Positions 1 through 7,095 of a stretch of DNA of 7,095 nucleotides are shown in pieces; the first letter of the stretch is position 1; every line of letters starts with the position of its first letter. The notes beneath the pieces are model-generated. The model searched no databases, was not told the DNA's origin, and saw nothing but the letters and a program-made list of their open reading frames with translations. The stretch is from Candidatus Krumholzibacteriia bacterium (GTDB taxonomy: Bacteria; Krumholzibacteriota; Krumholzibacteriia; LZORAL124-64-63): the NCBI GenBank assembly GCA_029935695.1, contig JAOZJV010000185.1, positions 1 through 7,095 of the forward strand, written 5' to 3'. The position numbers and the translations under genes were made by a program.

Positions 1-1977
1 CTGGGCATCAGGCGCTGGATTCTGCTGCTGCTCAGGGTGCTGGCTATTTTGGCCATCACCGCCGCCGTTGCCGGTCCCCGCTGGGGTGGTCTGGCTGCCG
101 ATGCTTCAGGGGCGCGCAGCGTAATTTTTGTGGTGGACACCAGCGCCAGCATGAACACCCGGCAGGAAAACGGAACCCGTCTTGAAGCGGCCAGGTCAGC
201 CTGCAGCAGCATGATGCAAACCCTGCCCGGCGAAACTTCCGTTCAAATTGTCATCGGTGGCAGCCGCACTCAGGTACTTTTTGGCGACTGGCTCCCGGTG
301 GGCACCGGCGCAGTGGCGGGCCTGACGGCCATCCGGCCCACTGATGGTGCTTTTGATTTGAGCGCCGCCGTCAGGGAAGTGGCGACTTTGGTGGCCAAGG
401 CCCCCAGTCAACCGGTGGATGTGGTCATTATCAGTGATTTTCAGGAAAACTCTCTGCCTGAGGGATTGAAAACCACCGCGCAGCAGCTGCTTCAGGCCGG
501 GGAAGCGCGCATCATCATCCATCAGGTGGGCGAGGCTTCCCCCGGCGGGGGCATCGAGGATATTGTTTTGCCCCGTCGCGCTCTGCAACGCAGTGAAAAT
601 GCGGAAATCCAGGTGATGGTCACCAGCAATCTGCCCGATCAGGTCTTCACCCTGGAAATTGACGGCAACCACGTGGCCGAGGCCGTGCTGGCCGAGCCCA
701 CCAATATTCCCGTGGCCCTGGAGTTCTCTCTTTCAGTTCCTGCTCCTGGTCTGCACACCGGATATGTGCGCAAACCCAGCGATGCTTTCGCGGCCGATGA
801 TCAGCGGCCCTTCGTGCTCACGGTGCCGCACTCTCTGCCTGTGCTGATTGTCCATGGCCAGGACCGCGCGGTGGATTCCAACGCCGGTCGCGGGGGATGG
901 CGTTATCTTGCCGAAGCTCTTTCTCCCGGTGAATCGGGTGGTATTTTCCAGGTCAGGGTTATTGAAAGTCATGAATTGACCAGTGGTCATCTGGCAGCCG
1001 CCACAGTAGTCGTCTTTGTGGACCCTGATCCTTTGGGCCGGCGTGCCAGCGACAGCCTGGGCAATTGGCTGGAAGCCGGTGGTGTGGCAGCCTTCATGGT
1101 GGGCGAGCCCACACTTCAAAGTTATCTCGATTCTTCTCTGCTTCCTCTTTTGGGGCTGGCCTCCGGTGCCAAGCCCATGTTCAAAGAACCCGGGCAGGAG
1201 CAACGCATTGCCGTCATCGATTCCGAACATCCCGTCTTTCAGGGGCTGGGACCCGAGGCCATCACCACTTTTGAAGACATCACCTGGAGCCGCTGGCTGA
1301 GGCTGCCGGCCCCCGAGGCGAGTGTGCTGCTGGAATTGGCCGACGAATCGCCCATGCTGCTGAAAGGTGAATTGGGCCGGGGCCACTTTGTGCTGATGCC
1401 CTTCAATCTGTTGCCATCTTCCAGTAAAATTTCCATCAGTCCCATGGCCCTGCCGTTTTTTCAGCGACTGGTGTCCTGGCTGGCCACAGGTGGTTTGCAC
1501 GGAGCGGCCGTTAACACCGAAGTGGGGCAGCAGGCATCCATCACCCCGGCTTCCGGAACATCTCCTGGAGCCCTGGAAAATGCTGAGCAACTGCTGATTT
1601 TGAATCAGGACGGGCAGCCCATGCAAACCGCCGATTTGGTGTGGCAGGGCGATGCTCCCCGATTGGTGGGCCAGGTGCTGGATCATGCGGGATTTGTGAC
1701 CTTTCTCTCGGCTGCAGACACCCTCGGCATGGTGGCGGCCCAGATTCCTGCGGAAGAATCGGTGATCGGTCTTTGGAAACCTGAAGATTGGGCCCGGCAG
1801 CTGAGTCTTTTTGATCTTGAGGTGCGCGGGCTTCTGGAGGCCGGGCAGACGGCTGAATTTGCGGCAACTTTGAGGGGACGCAACCTGGCCCCATGGTTTT
1901 TTGGTCTGGCATTTTTACTGCTTTTAACCGAACTTTTCGTGGGCAGAGGCTCCGGGGCCAAGGCCACCGCAGCCTGA
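1..1977 (+). CDS. BatA-like VWA-domain membrane protein, N-terminus missing (5' partial)
   Basis: The frame is open from the first base (CTG GGC ATC) to TGA at 1975-1977, giving 658 codons; the true start lies upstream. A GTG at 37 falls inside a transmembrane helix and is not a credible start. Codons about 6-26 form a hydrophobic helix ending in AGPRW, as in the second helix of the BatA/aerotolerance N-terminal region, so roughly 60 residues including a first helix are probably missing. A VWA domain follows: the MIDAS motif DTSAS is at codons 46-50, a threonine in RPTDG at about 114, and the later aspartate in ISDFQ at about 146. Codons about 190-275 look beta-rich. Codons about 279-390 resemble the class-I glutamine-amidotransferase-like fold found in this family, and HPVF is at 410-413. 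A C-terminal helix spans about 632-646, followed by a short basic tail. The protein is therefore anchored at both ends, with the middle probably outside the cytoplasm. Substrate and partners are unknown. Related proteins often sit in MoxR/Bat-type clusters, which cannot be checked here. Confidence 0.85.
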   Translation: MGIRRWILLLLRVLAILAITAAVAGPRWGGLAADASGARSVIFVVDTSASMNTRQENGTRLEAARSACSSMMQTLPGETSVQIVIGGSRTQVLFGDWLPVGTGAVAGLTAIRPTDGAFDLSAAVREVATLVAKAPSQPVDVVIISDFQENSLPEGLKTTAQQLLQAGEARIIIHQVGEASPGGGIEDIVLPRRALQRSENAEIQVMVTSNLPDQVFTLEIDGNHVAEAVLAEPTNIPVALEFSLSVPAPGLHTGYVRKPSDAFAADDQRPFVLTVPHSLPVLIVHGQDRAVDSNAGRGGWRYLAEALSPGESGGIFQVRVIESHELTSGHLAAATVVVFVDPDPLGRRASDSLGNWLEAGGVAAFMVGEPTLQSYLDSSLLPLLGLASGAKPMFKEPGQEQRIAVIDSEHPVFQGLGPEAITTFEDITWSRWLRLPAPEASVLLELADESPMLLKGELGRGHFVLMPFNLLPSSSKISISPMALPFFQRLVSWLATGGLHGAAVNTEVGQQASITPASGTSPGALENAEQLLILNQDGQPMQTADLVWQGDAPRLVGQVLDHAGFVTFLSAADTLGMVAAQIPAEESVIGLWKPEDWARQLSLFDLEVRGLLEAGQTAEFAATLRGRNLAPWFFGLAFLLLLTELFVGRGSGAKATAA

Positions 1978-1991
1978 AACGAATCAATTAC

Positions 1992-1997
1992 AGGGAG
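1992..1997 (+). promoter_or_regulatory. Ribosome binding site for nifU
   Basis: AGGGAG lies 8 nt before the ATG at 2006, a good Shine-Dalgarno match at normal spacing. It is in the 28-nt gap after the VWA gene, which shows no terminator-like hairpin. It supports 2006 as the nifU start. Confidence 0.7.
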
Positions 1998-2005
1998 TCC
2001 GGCAG

Positions 2006-2935
2006 ATGTGGAATTATTCAGATAAAGTTTTCGAGCACTTCATGAACCCGCGCAACGTGGGTGAAGTGGAGAATCCCGATGGTGTGGGCGAGGTGGGGTC
2101 CATGGCCTGCGGCGATGCCCTGCGCCTGACGTTTCGTCTCGATGAGGCCGGCCTCATTGCCGAAGCCAAATTCCAGACCTTCGGCTGTGGCAGCGCCATT
2201 GCTTCCAGCTCTGTGCTGACGGAAATGCTTATCGGCAAGTCCCTGGAAGAGGCATCCAAAATCACCAACGAGCAGATCGCCGAAGAGCTTGACGGACTGC
2301 CTCGTGAAAAAATGCACTGCTCGGTGATGGGCCGCGAAGCTCTCGAAGCAGCCATGATCGACTACTACAAACGCCTGGGCCGCGGAGTGCCCTGCCACCT
2401 CATCCAGCAAAGCACCATCATCTGCCACTGTTTCGGCGTGACCAAGGACACCGTCAAGGAAGCCATCTTCAACCATCGTCTCGAGACCATTGAAGATGTG
2501 ACCAACCACACCAAGGCCGGCGGTGGATGCAAGGAATGCCATCACGACATCGGCGATCTGCTGCGCGACTGCTGGGATAAAATTGAAAACGGTGAAGACA
2601 CAGGCACTGCGGCTGCTGAAGGCAGTGGCGGGTTGCAGGCTCTGGGCGCCATGCCCCCGAAAGATGCCGGTCCCAAACCTGTGGACCACAAACCCGAAGA
2701 CGCGGAAATCGTGGCCCGCATTCAGGACCTGCTGGATGAAGACATCGCCGTGACTCTGCGCAATGACGGGGGCGACATTGAATTTGTGCGCTTCCTGGAC
2801 AATCGGGTTTATGTGCGGCTGACCGGCTCCTGCGCCGCCTGCCGCAGCTCCGAAGTGACCATCAAGAATGTGGTGGAGGCCAAGCTTAAAGAGTTCGTCG
2901 GTGAAGATCTTCAAGTTATCGAGGTGAACCAGTAA
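2006..2935 (+). CDS. nifU: NifU, three-domain Fe-S cluster assembly scaffold
   Basis: This 309-residue protein is the scaffold on which Fe-S clusters are built from sulfur supplied by NifS, then passed to client apoproteins in the cytoplasm. Its start MWNYSDKV matches the usual NifU start. Domain 1 (about 1-125) is IscU-like, with cluster ligands Cys35, Cys61 and Cys105, the Asp37 of ACGD that favours cluster release, and the HCS motif at 104-106. Domain 2 (about 138-190) is the Bfd-like permanent [2Fe-2S] domain, with Cys140-x-Cys142 and Cys175-x2-Cys178. A low-complexity linker rich in Ala, Gly and Pro (about 195-230) leads to domain 3 (about 233-309), an Nfu-like domain with CAAC at 276-279. 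All nine expected cysteines are present, so it should be functional. Length and architecture match the Azotobacter-type NifU rather than the short IscU. It overlaps nifS by one base. The nif name reflects family, not proof of nitrogen fixation. Confidence 0.96.
   Translation: MWNYSDKVFEHFMNPRNVGEVENPDGVGEVGSMACGDALRLTFRLDEAGLIAEAKFQTFGCGSAIASSSVLTEMLIGKSLEEASKITNEQIAEELDGLPREKMHCSVMGREALEAAMIDYYKRLGRGVPCHLIQQSTIICHCFGVTKDTVKEAIFNHRLETIEDVTNHTKAGGGCKECHHDIGDLLRDCWDKIENGEDTGTAAAEGSGGLQALGAMPPKDAGPKPVDHKPEDAEIVARIQDLLDEDIAVTLRNDGGDIEFVRFLDNRVYVRLTGSCAACRSSEVTIKNVVEAKLKEFVGEDLQVIEVNQ
2921..2926 (+). promoter_or_regulatory. Ribosome binding site for nifS, inside the nifU 3' end
   Basis: GAGGTG lies within the last codons of nifU, 8 nt before the ATG at 2935. 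With the TAATG stop/start overlap this suggests translational coupling of nifU and nifS. A second purine-rich stretch, GGAGGG at 2961-2966, sits only 1 nt from the in-frame ATG at 2968, too close for normal use, which favours the 2935 start. Confidence 0.6.
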
Positions 2936-4158
2936 TGAGTGGCAACCGAATGAATCTGATGGAGGGCATGCCCCCGCTGCCGGAAAAACCCATCTATCTG
3001 GACAATAACGCGACCACTGCCGTGGCCCCTGAAGTGCTGGACAGGATGCTGCCACTGCTGACCGAACACTATGGCAACCCGTCGAGCATGCACTCCTTTG
3101 GTGCCCGCGCCGGCGATGCTGTTGCCGAGGCCCGGCAGCAGATCATGGCCCTTTTGGGTGTCAGCCTGAGCAACGAAATCGTGATGACCGCTGGTGGCAG
3201 TGAGAGCGACAACCTGGCCATCGTCGGCACTTTGCGGGCCAATCCCGAGAAGCGTCATATGATCACTACCACCGTGGAGCATCCGGCGGTGCTGGGCTTG
3301 TGCCGGGATCTGGAAAAGCGCCATGATTATGAAGTCACATACCTTAGGGTGGACGCCGAAGGGCGTCTCGATCTGGACGAGCTGCGCGACAGCTTGCGCC
3401 AGGACACCGCTGTGGTTTCGATCATGATGGCCAACAACGAGACCGGCGTTTTGTTCGACGTGGAAACCATCGGACAGATTGTTAAGGAAAACGGCTCGGT
3501 TTTTCATGTGGATGCGGTGCAGGCGGCGGGCAAAATTCCTTTGGACATGCAGAAAAGCTGCATCGATCTGCTGTCAATTTCCGGCCACAAATTGCATGCG
3601 CCCAAGGGCGTCGGCGCTCTGTTTGTGCGCAAGGGCACCAAAATTCGCCCCCTGATTGTGGGGGGACACCAGGAACGAGGGCGCCGGGCCGGCACCGAGA
3701 ATGTTGCTTCGGTGGCAGGGTTCGGCATGGCCTGTGAACTGGCCCGCAATGGCATCGAACATGAAAACACCGTGGTTCGTGGCATGAGGGACCATCTGGA
3801 AAAGCTGCTGCTGGCGGCCATTCCCGACAGCAAGCTCAACGGTGAGGCGGACAATCGTCTGCCCAACACCACCAACATCAGTTTCAACTATATTGAAGGC
3901 GAAGGTATTCTGCTTCTGCTGGACAGGGTGGGCGTGGCCGCCAGCAGTGGTTCGGCCTGCACCAGCGGCAGTCTCGAACCTTCCCATGTGCTGCGGGCCA
4001 TGGGCATTCCCTTCACTCAGGCCCATGGGTCCATCCGGTTTTCTCTGTCCCGGTACAACCAAATGGCAGAAATGGATTACGTGGCCGCTGTTCTGCCACC
4101 GATCATTGAGCGTCTGCGCATGATCACTCCCTTCAATGAGAAGCGTGCTACTTTTTAG
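2935..4158 (+). CDS. nifS: NifS-type cysteine desulfurase
   Basis: This 407-residue class-V aminotransferase-fold enzyme uses pyridoxal phosphate to convert L-cysteine to L-alanine, leaving a persulfide on its own cysteine that is delivered to NifU. The core begins at YLDNNATT (21-28), followed by GNPSSMHSFG (47-56). PLP-site residues are visible: His116 in EHPAV, Asn168 in NNETG, Asp193 and Gln196 in HVDAVQ, and the Schiff-base Lys219 in SGHKLHAPKG. GGHQERGRRAGTEN spans 243-256. The persulfide cysteine is Cys342 in SSGSACTSGSLEPSH, in the long mobile loop of group I (NifS/IscS) desulfurases. Wording around both active-site motifs is closer to Azotobacter NifS than to IscS. The 2935 start gives about 18 residues ahead of the core, longer than classical NifS; ATGs at 2950, 2959 and 2968 are alternatives, but 2935 has the best ribosome site and overlaps the nifU stop. 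It ends at TAG 4156-4158. Confidence 0.96.
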   Translation: MSGNRMNLMEGMPPLPEKPIYLDNNATTAVAPEVLDRMLPLLTEHYGNPSSMHSFGARAGDAVAEARQQIMALLGVSLSNEIVMTAGGSESDNLAIVGTLRANPEKRHMITTTVEHPAVLGLCRDLEKRHDYEVTYLRVDAEGRLDLDELRDSLRQDTAVVSIMMANNETGVLFDVETIGQIVKENGSVFHVDAVQAAGKIPLDMQKSCIDLLSISGHKLHAPKGVGALFVRKGTKIRPLIVGGHQERGRRAGTENVASVAGFGMACELARNGIEHENTVVRGMRDHLEKLLLAAIPDSKLNGEADNRLPNTTNISFNYIEGEGILLLLDRVGVAASSGSACTSGSLEPSHVLRAMGIPFTQAHGSIRFSLSRYNQMAEMDYVAAVLPPIIERLRMITPFNEKRATF

Positions 4159-4163
4159 CCTCT

Positions 4164-4169
4164 GAAAGA
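4164..4169 (+). promoter_or_regulatory. Weak candidate ribosome binding site for mfd
   Basis: GAAAGA lies 4 nt before the ATG at 4174, a poor Shine-Dalgarno match at short spacing. With only 15 nt between the nifS stop and this ATG, mfd translation may rely on ribosomes arriving from nifS. The call is tentative. Confidence 0.3.
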
Positions 4170-4173
4170 TTTG

Positions 4174-7095
4174 ATGAGTCAGCCAATCAACGTGCGCGAA
4201 AATCCTCAGGGATTGTTGCGCACAGCCTTTGAAAACAACCACACCGGCGAGGGCCTCTTCGAGGCTGTTGCGGCGGTGGAGTCTGCCCTGCGGGGCCATC
4301 CTGCTGCCAGCGATGGCCCTTTTTTATTGTCCGGGCTTAACGGCGGTGCGACCACGGCCCTGCTCGCGGCCTGGAATCAGCGTCACGGGCGCAATGCTCT
4401 GCTGGTGACTCCGGACCGGGAATCAGCCGAACAGCTGGCCACCGATCTGGAAGTATGGCTGGGCGCCGGCACCGTGGTGCATCTGCCCCAGCAGGAAGTT
4501 ATGGCCTTCGACCGCAACTCTCCCGAGCCCGCTCTGGTGGGCGATTTTCTCGAAGGATTGCACCGTCTGCGCTCAGACAATCCACCTCTGGCGGTTACCT
4601 CGGTGTATGGCGTGCGCCACCGGGTGATGGCTCCCGGCAGTCTGGACCGGGCTGTACTGAACCTGAAGGTGGGCGACCGCATCGACCTCGATGAACTGGG
4701 TGAGAAGCTGGTTCAGCGTGGTTATCGTCCCGCCGGCATGGTGGCCAAAGTGGGCGATTTTGCCCGGCGCGGGGGTGTATTCGATATTTTCATGCCCGGC
4801 GACGAACCCGTGCGCATCGAATTTTTTGATGATGAAATTATCTCTGTGCGTTGGTTTGAAGTGGAAAATCAGCGCACCACTATGCGGGGCGAAGAAGCTT
4901 TGATTCTGCCGGTCAGTCACCTCTTTCTGGATGACGACGCCCTGCTCATGTGCCTGTCCCGTATTGAAGAGGCTGTTCAGGCGGAAGGCTCTGACGTCAA
5001 TCCCGACTTTCTGGATGATCTGGAAGCACGGCTTGAAGACCGCCTCATCGATGATGGTTTGGAAAGTTTTCTGCCCTGGTTGGGGGCCAGTGCCACAGTC
5101 AGCGATTATCTGCCCGATGGCACCACGGTGATCTGGATTGATCCGGCCCGGCTCAAGGTTCAAAGCGAACTGCTGGACAGCGAGCTGCCCCGACTGCGCC
5201 AGGGCCGCCTGGAAAAAGAGCCTGTGCTGCCGGAAGTGACCCAGCTGGTGATCCCCGCCGAAGATCTGCGCCTGACGCGCATGTCCCATGTTTTTCTTGC
5301 CGACTCCTGGATCAAGGGCGACAAGGATGCCCGCTGGCTGGGCTGGAAACCGGCTGGCAGTCTGAATCTAAAAACCAGTGGCCAGACTTTGTGCGGGGGC
5401 GATGTCAAAGTGCTGAAGGATGACCTTCTTCGGCGTGAAAAAACCGAGCAAACGGTGCTGCTGCTGTGTGATAACCAGGGCCAGAGCGACCGGCTTCTGG
5501 AACTCCTTGAAGATACTGAAGGCGATCCTTGCAGAACCTTTCCCCAGGTGGCTCCGCTGTCGGCCGGATTTGACTGGCCCGCGGCCCAGCTGGGTGTTCT
5601 GACAGATCACGAGTTCTTCGAGCGCTACCGCCGGCCAGGCCGTGTGCGCAAGCGCAGCAGTGGTTTGGTCAAGGAACGGGCCTCGCTGAAACCCGGCGAG
5701 TTCGTGGTGCACATCGAATACGGAGTGGGGCACTACAAGGGTCTGCGGGTGATCACCGTCGAAGGTGTGCAGCAGGAATGCCTGCTGGTGGAGTATGCCC
5801 AGGACGCCAAAGTGTATGTGCCGGTGGAGAACATTGACCAGATCGAGCGGTACAGCAGCGACCAGGGCGCCAACCCGCCTTTGGCCAGACTGGGCTCGGG
5901 CAGTTGGCTGAAAGTCAGGGGCAAAGCCGCCAAAGCCATTCAGGCCATGGCAGCGGAATTGATCGATCTGTACGCCACCCGGGAGACGCGCCCCGGCCAT
6001 GCTTTCGCTTCGGACAGCCCTTTGCAGAAGGCCCTTGAAGACTCTTTCCTCTTTGAAGAAACCCCGGACCAGTTGACGGCCATCACCGATTTCAAGCACG
6101 ACATGGAAGACGCCAAACCCATGGACCGCCTGGTGTGCGGTGATGTGGGCTTTGGTAAAACAGAAGTGGCCATCCGCGCCGCCTTCAAGGCTGCCGACGG
6201 GGGCAAGCAAGTGGTTATTCTCTGCCCGACCACCCTGTTGGCCCGGCAGCACGGCGAAACCTTCAGTGAACGGTACCGCGATTTCCCCGTCAGGGTGGAG
6301 ACCCTCAGCCGGTTCAAGACCCCCCAGGAGCAAAAAGTCATCCTGAAGGCTGCGGCCGAAGGCAAAGTGGATGTTCTGATCGGAACCCACCGCCTGCTCT
6401 CCCGCGACGTAAAGATCAAGGACCTGGGGCTGCTGGTTATTGATGAAGAACAGCGTTTCGGCGTGCGCCACAAGGAGCGTATCAAGGAGTTGAAACGGGT
6501 GGTGGATGTGATGACTCTCAGCGCCACGCCCATTCCGCGCACCTTGTATCTGGCCTTGATGGGGGCTCGGGACATGAGCCTGATCAATACGCCGCCCAGG
6601 GACCGGCAGCCCATCCACACCGAACTGTGCGCTTTCAGCAAGCAAACGCTGGTTGAGGCGATTTTGCGTGAGTTGCACCGTGGCGGGCAGGTCTTTTTTG
6701 TGCACAATCGGGTGCAGACCATTGAAGGAACGGCCCAGCTCATCAAAAAACTGCTGCCCAATGTGCGGGTGGCCTGGGCTCATGGTCAGATGCACGAAGA
6801 TCGTCTGGAAACCATCATGACCGACTTCCTGGACCACCAATATGATGTCCTGGTGACCACGACCATTATCGAGTCGGGGCTGGACATGCCCCGGGTCAAT
6901 ACTATTATTATCGACCGGGCCGATCGTTTTGGCCTGGCTCAGCTGTACCAGCTGCGGGGCCGGGTGGGTCGCAGCAATCATCGGGCTTTTGCCTATTTGA
7001 TGACTCCTGCGGGAGAACGCCTGACCCCGGAAGCCCGCCGCCGCCTGGCCGCACTGGAAGAATTCCAGGCCCTGGGCTCGGGTTATCACATCGCC
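4174..7095 (+). CDS. mfd: Transcription-repair coupling factor Mfd (3' partial)
   Basis: Mfd is an ATP-driven DNA translocase that pushes RNA polymerase stalled at DNA damage off the template and recruits UvrA for nucleotide excision repair. The window holds 974 codons with no stop; family members are about 1,150-1,180 residues, so the last 180-200 or so are missing. The N-terminal UvrB-like module has a degenerate P-loop (GLNGGATTA near 54-62, no GKS/T), as is normal for Mfd. The UvrA-contacting domain includes GDFARRGGVFDI (194-205) and EFFDDEI (216-222). The CarD-like RNA polymerase interaction domain spans about 505-565, beginning LKPGEFVVHIEYGVGHYKGL. The RecG-like motor has Walker A GDVGFGKTE (656-664, Lys662), Walker B-type DEEQRFG (757-763), TLSATPIPRT (781-790) and QLRGRVGR (926-933). 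The sequence ends in LGSGYHIA, inside the TRG motif, so the C-terminal autoinhibitory domain D7 is not visible. ATG 4174 is chosen as the first ATG after the nifS stop; TTG 4171 and GTG 4192 are less likely. Confidence 0.96.
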   Translation, partial: MSQPINVRENPQGLLRTAFENNHTGEGLFEAVAAVESALRGHPAASDGPFLLSGLNGGATTALLAAWNQRHGRNALLVTPDRESAEQLATDLEVWLGAGTVVHLPQQEVMAFDRNSPEPALVGDFLEGLHRLRSDNPPLAVTSVYGVRHRVMAPGSLDRAVLNLKVGDRIDLDELGEKLVQRGYRPAGMVAKVGDFARRGGVFDIFMPGDEPVRIEFFDDEIISVRWFEVENQRTTMRGEEALILPVSHLFLDDDALLMCLSRIEEAVQAEGSDVNPDFLDDLEARLEDRLIDDGLESFLPWLGASATVSDYLPDGTTVIWIDPARLKVQSELLDSELPRLRQGRLEKEPVLPEVTQLVIPAEDLRLTRMSHVFLADSWIKGDKDARWLGWKPAGSLNLKTSGQTLCGGDVKVLKDDLLRREKTEQTVLLLCDNQGQSDRLLELLEDTEGDPCRTFPQVAPLSAGFDWPAAQLGVLTDHEFFERYRRPGRVRKRSSGLVKERASLKPGEFVVHIEYGVGHYKGLRVITVEGVQQECLLVEYAQDAKVYVPVENIDQIERYSSDQGANPPLARLGSGSWLKVRGKAAKAIQAMAAELIDLYATRETRPGHAFASDSPLQKALEDSFLFEETPDQLTAITDFKHDMEDAKPMDRLVCGDVGFGKTEVAIRAAFKAADGGKQVVILCPTTLLARQHGETFSERYRDFPVRVETLSRFKTPQEQKVILKAAAEGKVDVLIGTHRLLSRDVKIKDLGLLVIDEEQRFGVRHKERIKELKRVVDVMTLSATPIPRTLYLALMGARDMSLINTPPRDRQPIHTELCAFSKQTLVEAILRELHRGGQVFFVHNRVQTIEGTAQLIKKLLPNVRVAWAHGQMHEDRLETIMTDFLDHQYDVLVTTTIIESGLDMPRVNTIIIDRADRFGLAQLYQLRGRVGRSNHRAFAYLMTPAGERLTPEARRRLAALEEFQALGSGYHIA

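Noticed and set aside
733..1686. A 317-codon open frame on the minus strand opposite the VWA gene
   Set aside because: It has no recognisable domain, is Gly/His/Gln-rich, and lies inside a clearly coding plus-strand frame.
1978..2005. Possible terminator or promoter in the gap before nifU
   Set aside because: The gap is 28 nt with no inverted repeat followed by a T-run and no convincing -35/-10 pair; it only holds the nifU ribosome site.
2018..3055. A 345-codon open frame on the minus strand opposite nifU and the start of nifS
   Set aside because: It runs across a real gene junction and shows no family motif, while the plus strand encodes intact NifU and NifS. It is a shadow frame.
4335..4362. 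Possible broken ATP-binding site at the Mfd N-terminus
   Set aside because: The lack of a GKS/T lysine in the UvrB-like module is normal for Mfd; the working ATPase site is the later GDVGFGKTE motif.
5368..7089. A 573-codon open frame on the minus strand opposite mfd
   Set aside because: It lies wholly inside mfd, whose plus-strand product shows every helicase motif. The antisense product is rich in Gln, His and Gly with no recognisable domain, as expected for a shadow frame in biased GC-rich coding DNA.
7036..7095. Apparent loss of the Mfd C-terminus
   Set aside because: The frame is still open at the last base and stops mid TRG motif, so this is the window edge and not a truncated gene.

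Overview
This window looks like ordinary chromosomal DNA from a moderately GC-rich bacterium. It carries four genes, all on the + strand and packed almost end to end: the 3' part of a membrane-anchored von Willebrand factor A (VWA) protein of the BatA-like kind, a complete nifU, a complete nifS, and the 5' five-sixths or so of mfd. The gaps are 28 nt, a 1-nt overlap (TAATG) and 15 nt. I see no terminator-like hairpin in any gap, so the four genes could be read as one transcript. The promoter, if shared, lies upstream of the window.

Positions 1-1977: VWA protein with its N-terminus cut off by the window edge. It has a transmembrane segment, a VWA domain with an intact metal-binding motif, a beta-rich linker, a class-I glutamine-amidotransferase-like fold and a C-terminal membrane anchor. 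Positions 2006-2935: NifU, a three-domain Fe-S scaffold with every expected cluster-ligand cysteine. Positions 2935-4158: NifS, a PLP-dependent cysteine desulfurase with its lysine and catalytic cysteine in place. Positions 4174-7095: Mfd, the transcription-repair coupling factor, running off the right edge inside the TRG motif. No gene-free stretch is longer than 28 nt.

NifS takes sulfur from cysteine and passes it to NifU, which builds Fe-S clusters and hands them to client proteins. This is the only clear functional pair here. The VWA protein and Mfd have no established link to Fe-S assembly; their proximity is probably compact gene order rather than one pathway. The NifU/NifS pair is of the NIF type rather than the ISC type (full-length NifU with a central [2Fe-2S] domain and an Nfu-like tail). 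Such pairs also occur in organisms that do not fix nitrogen, and no nitrogenase gene is visible, so diazotrophy should not be inferred.

Taxonomy cannot be fixed from the sequence alone. A large BatA-like VWA/GATase-like membrane protein together with NIF-type NifUS suggests a lineage outside the well-studied Enterobacteria and Firmicutes, perhaps in or near the FCB/Planctomycetes/Deltaproteobacteria-like groups; this is a weak inference. I found no mobile element, CRISPR array, RNA gene or evident new system. The findings are modest and concern gene order and domain details.
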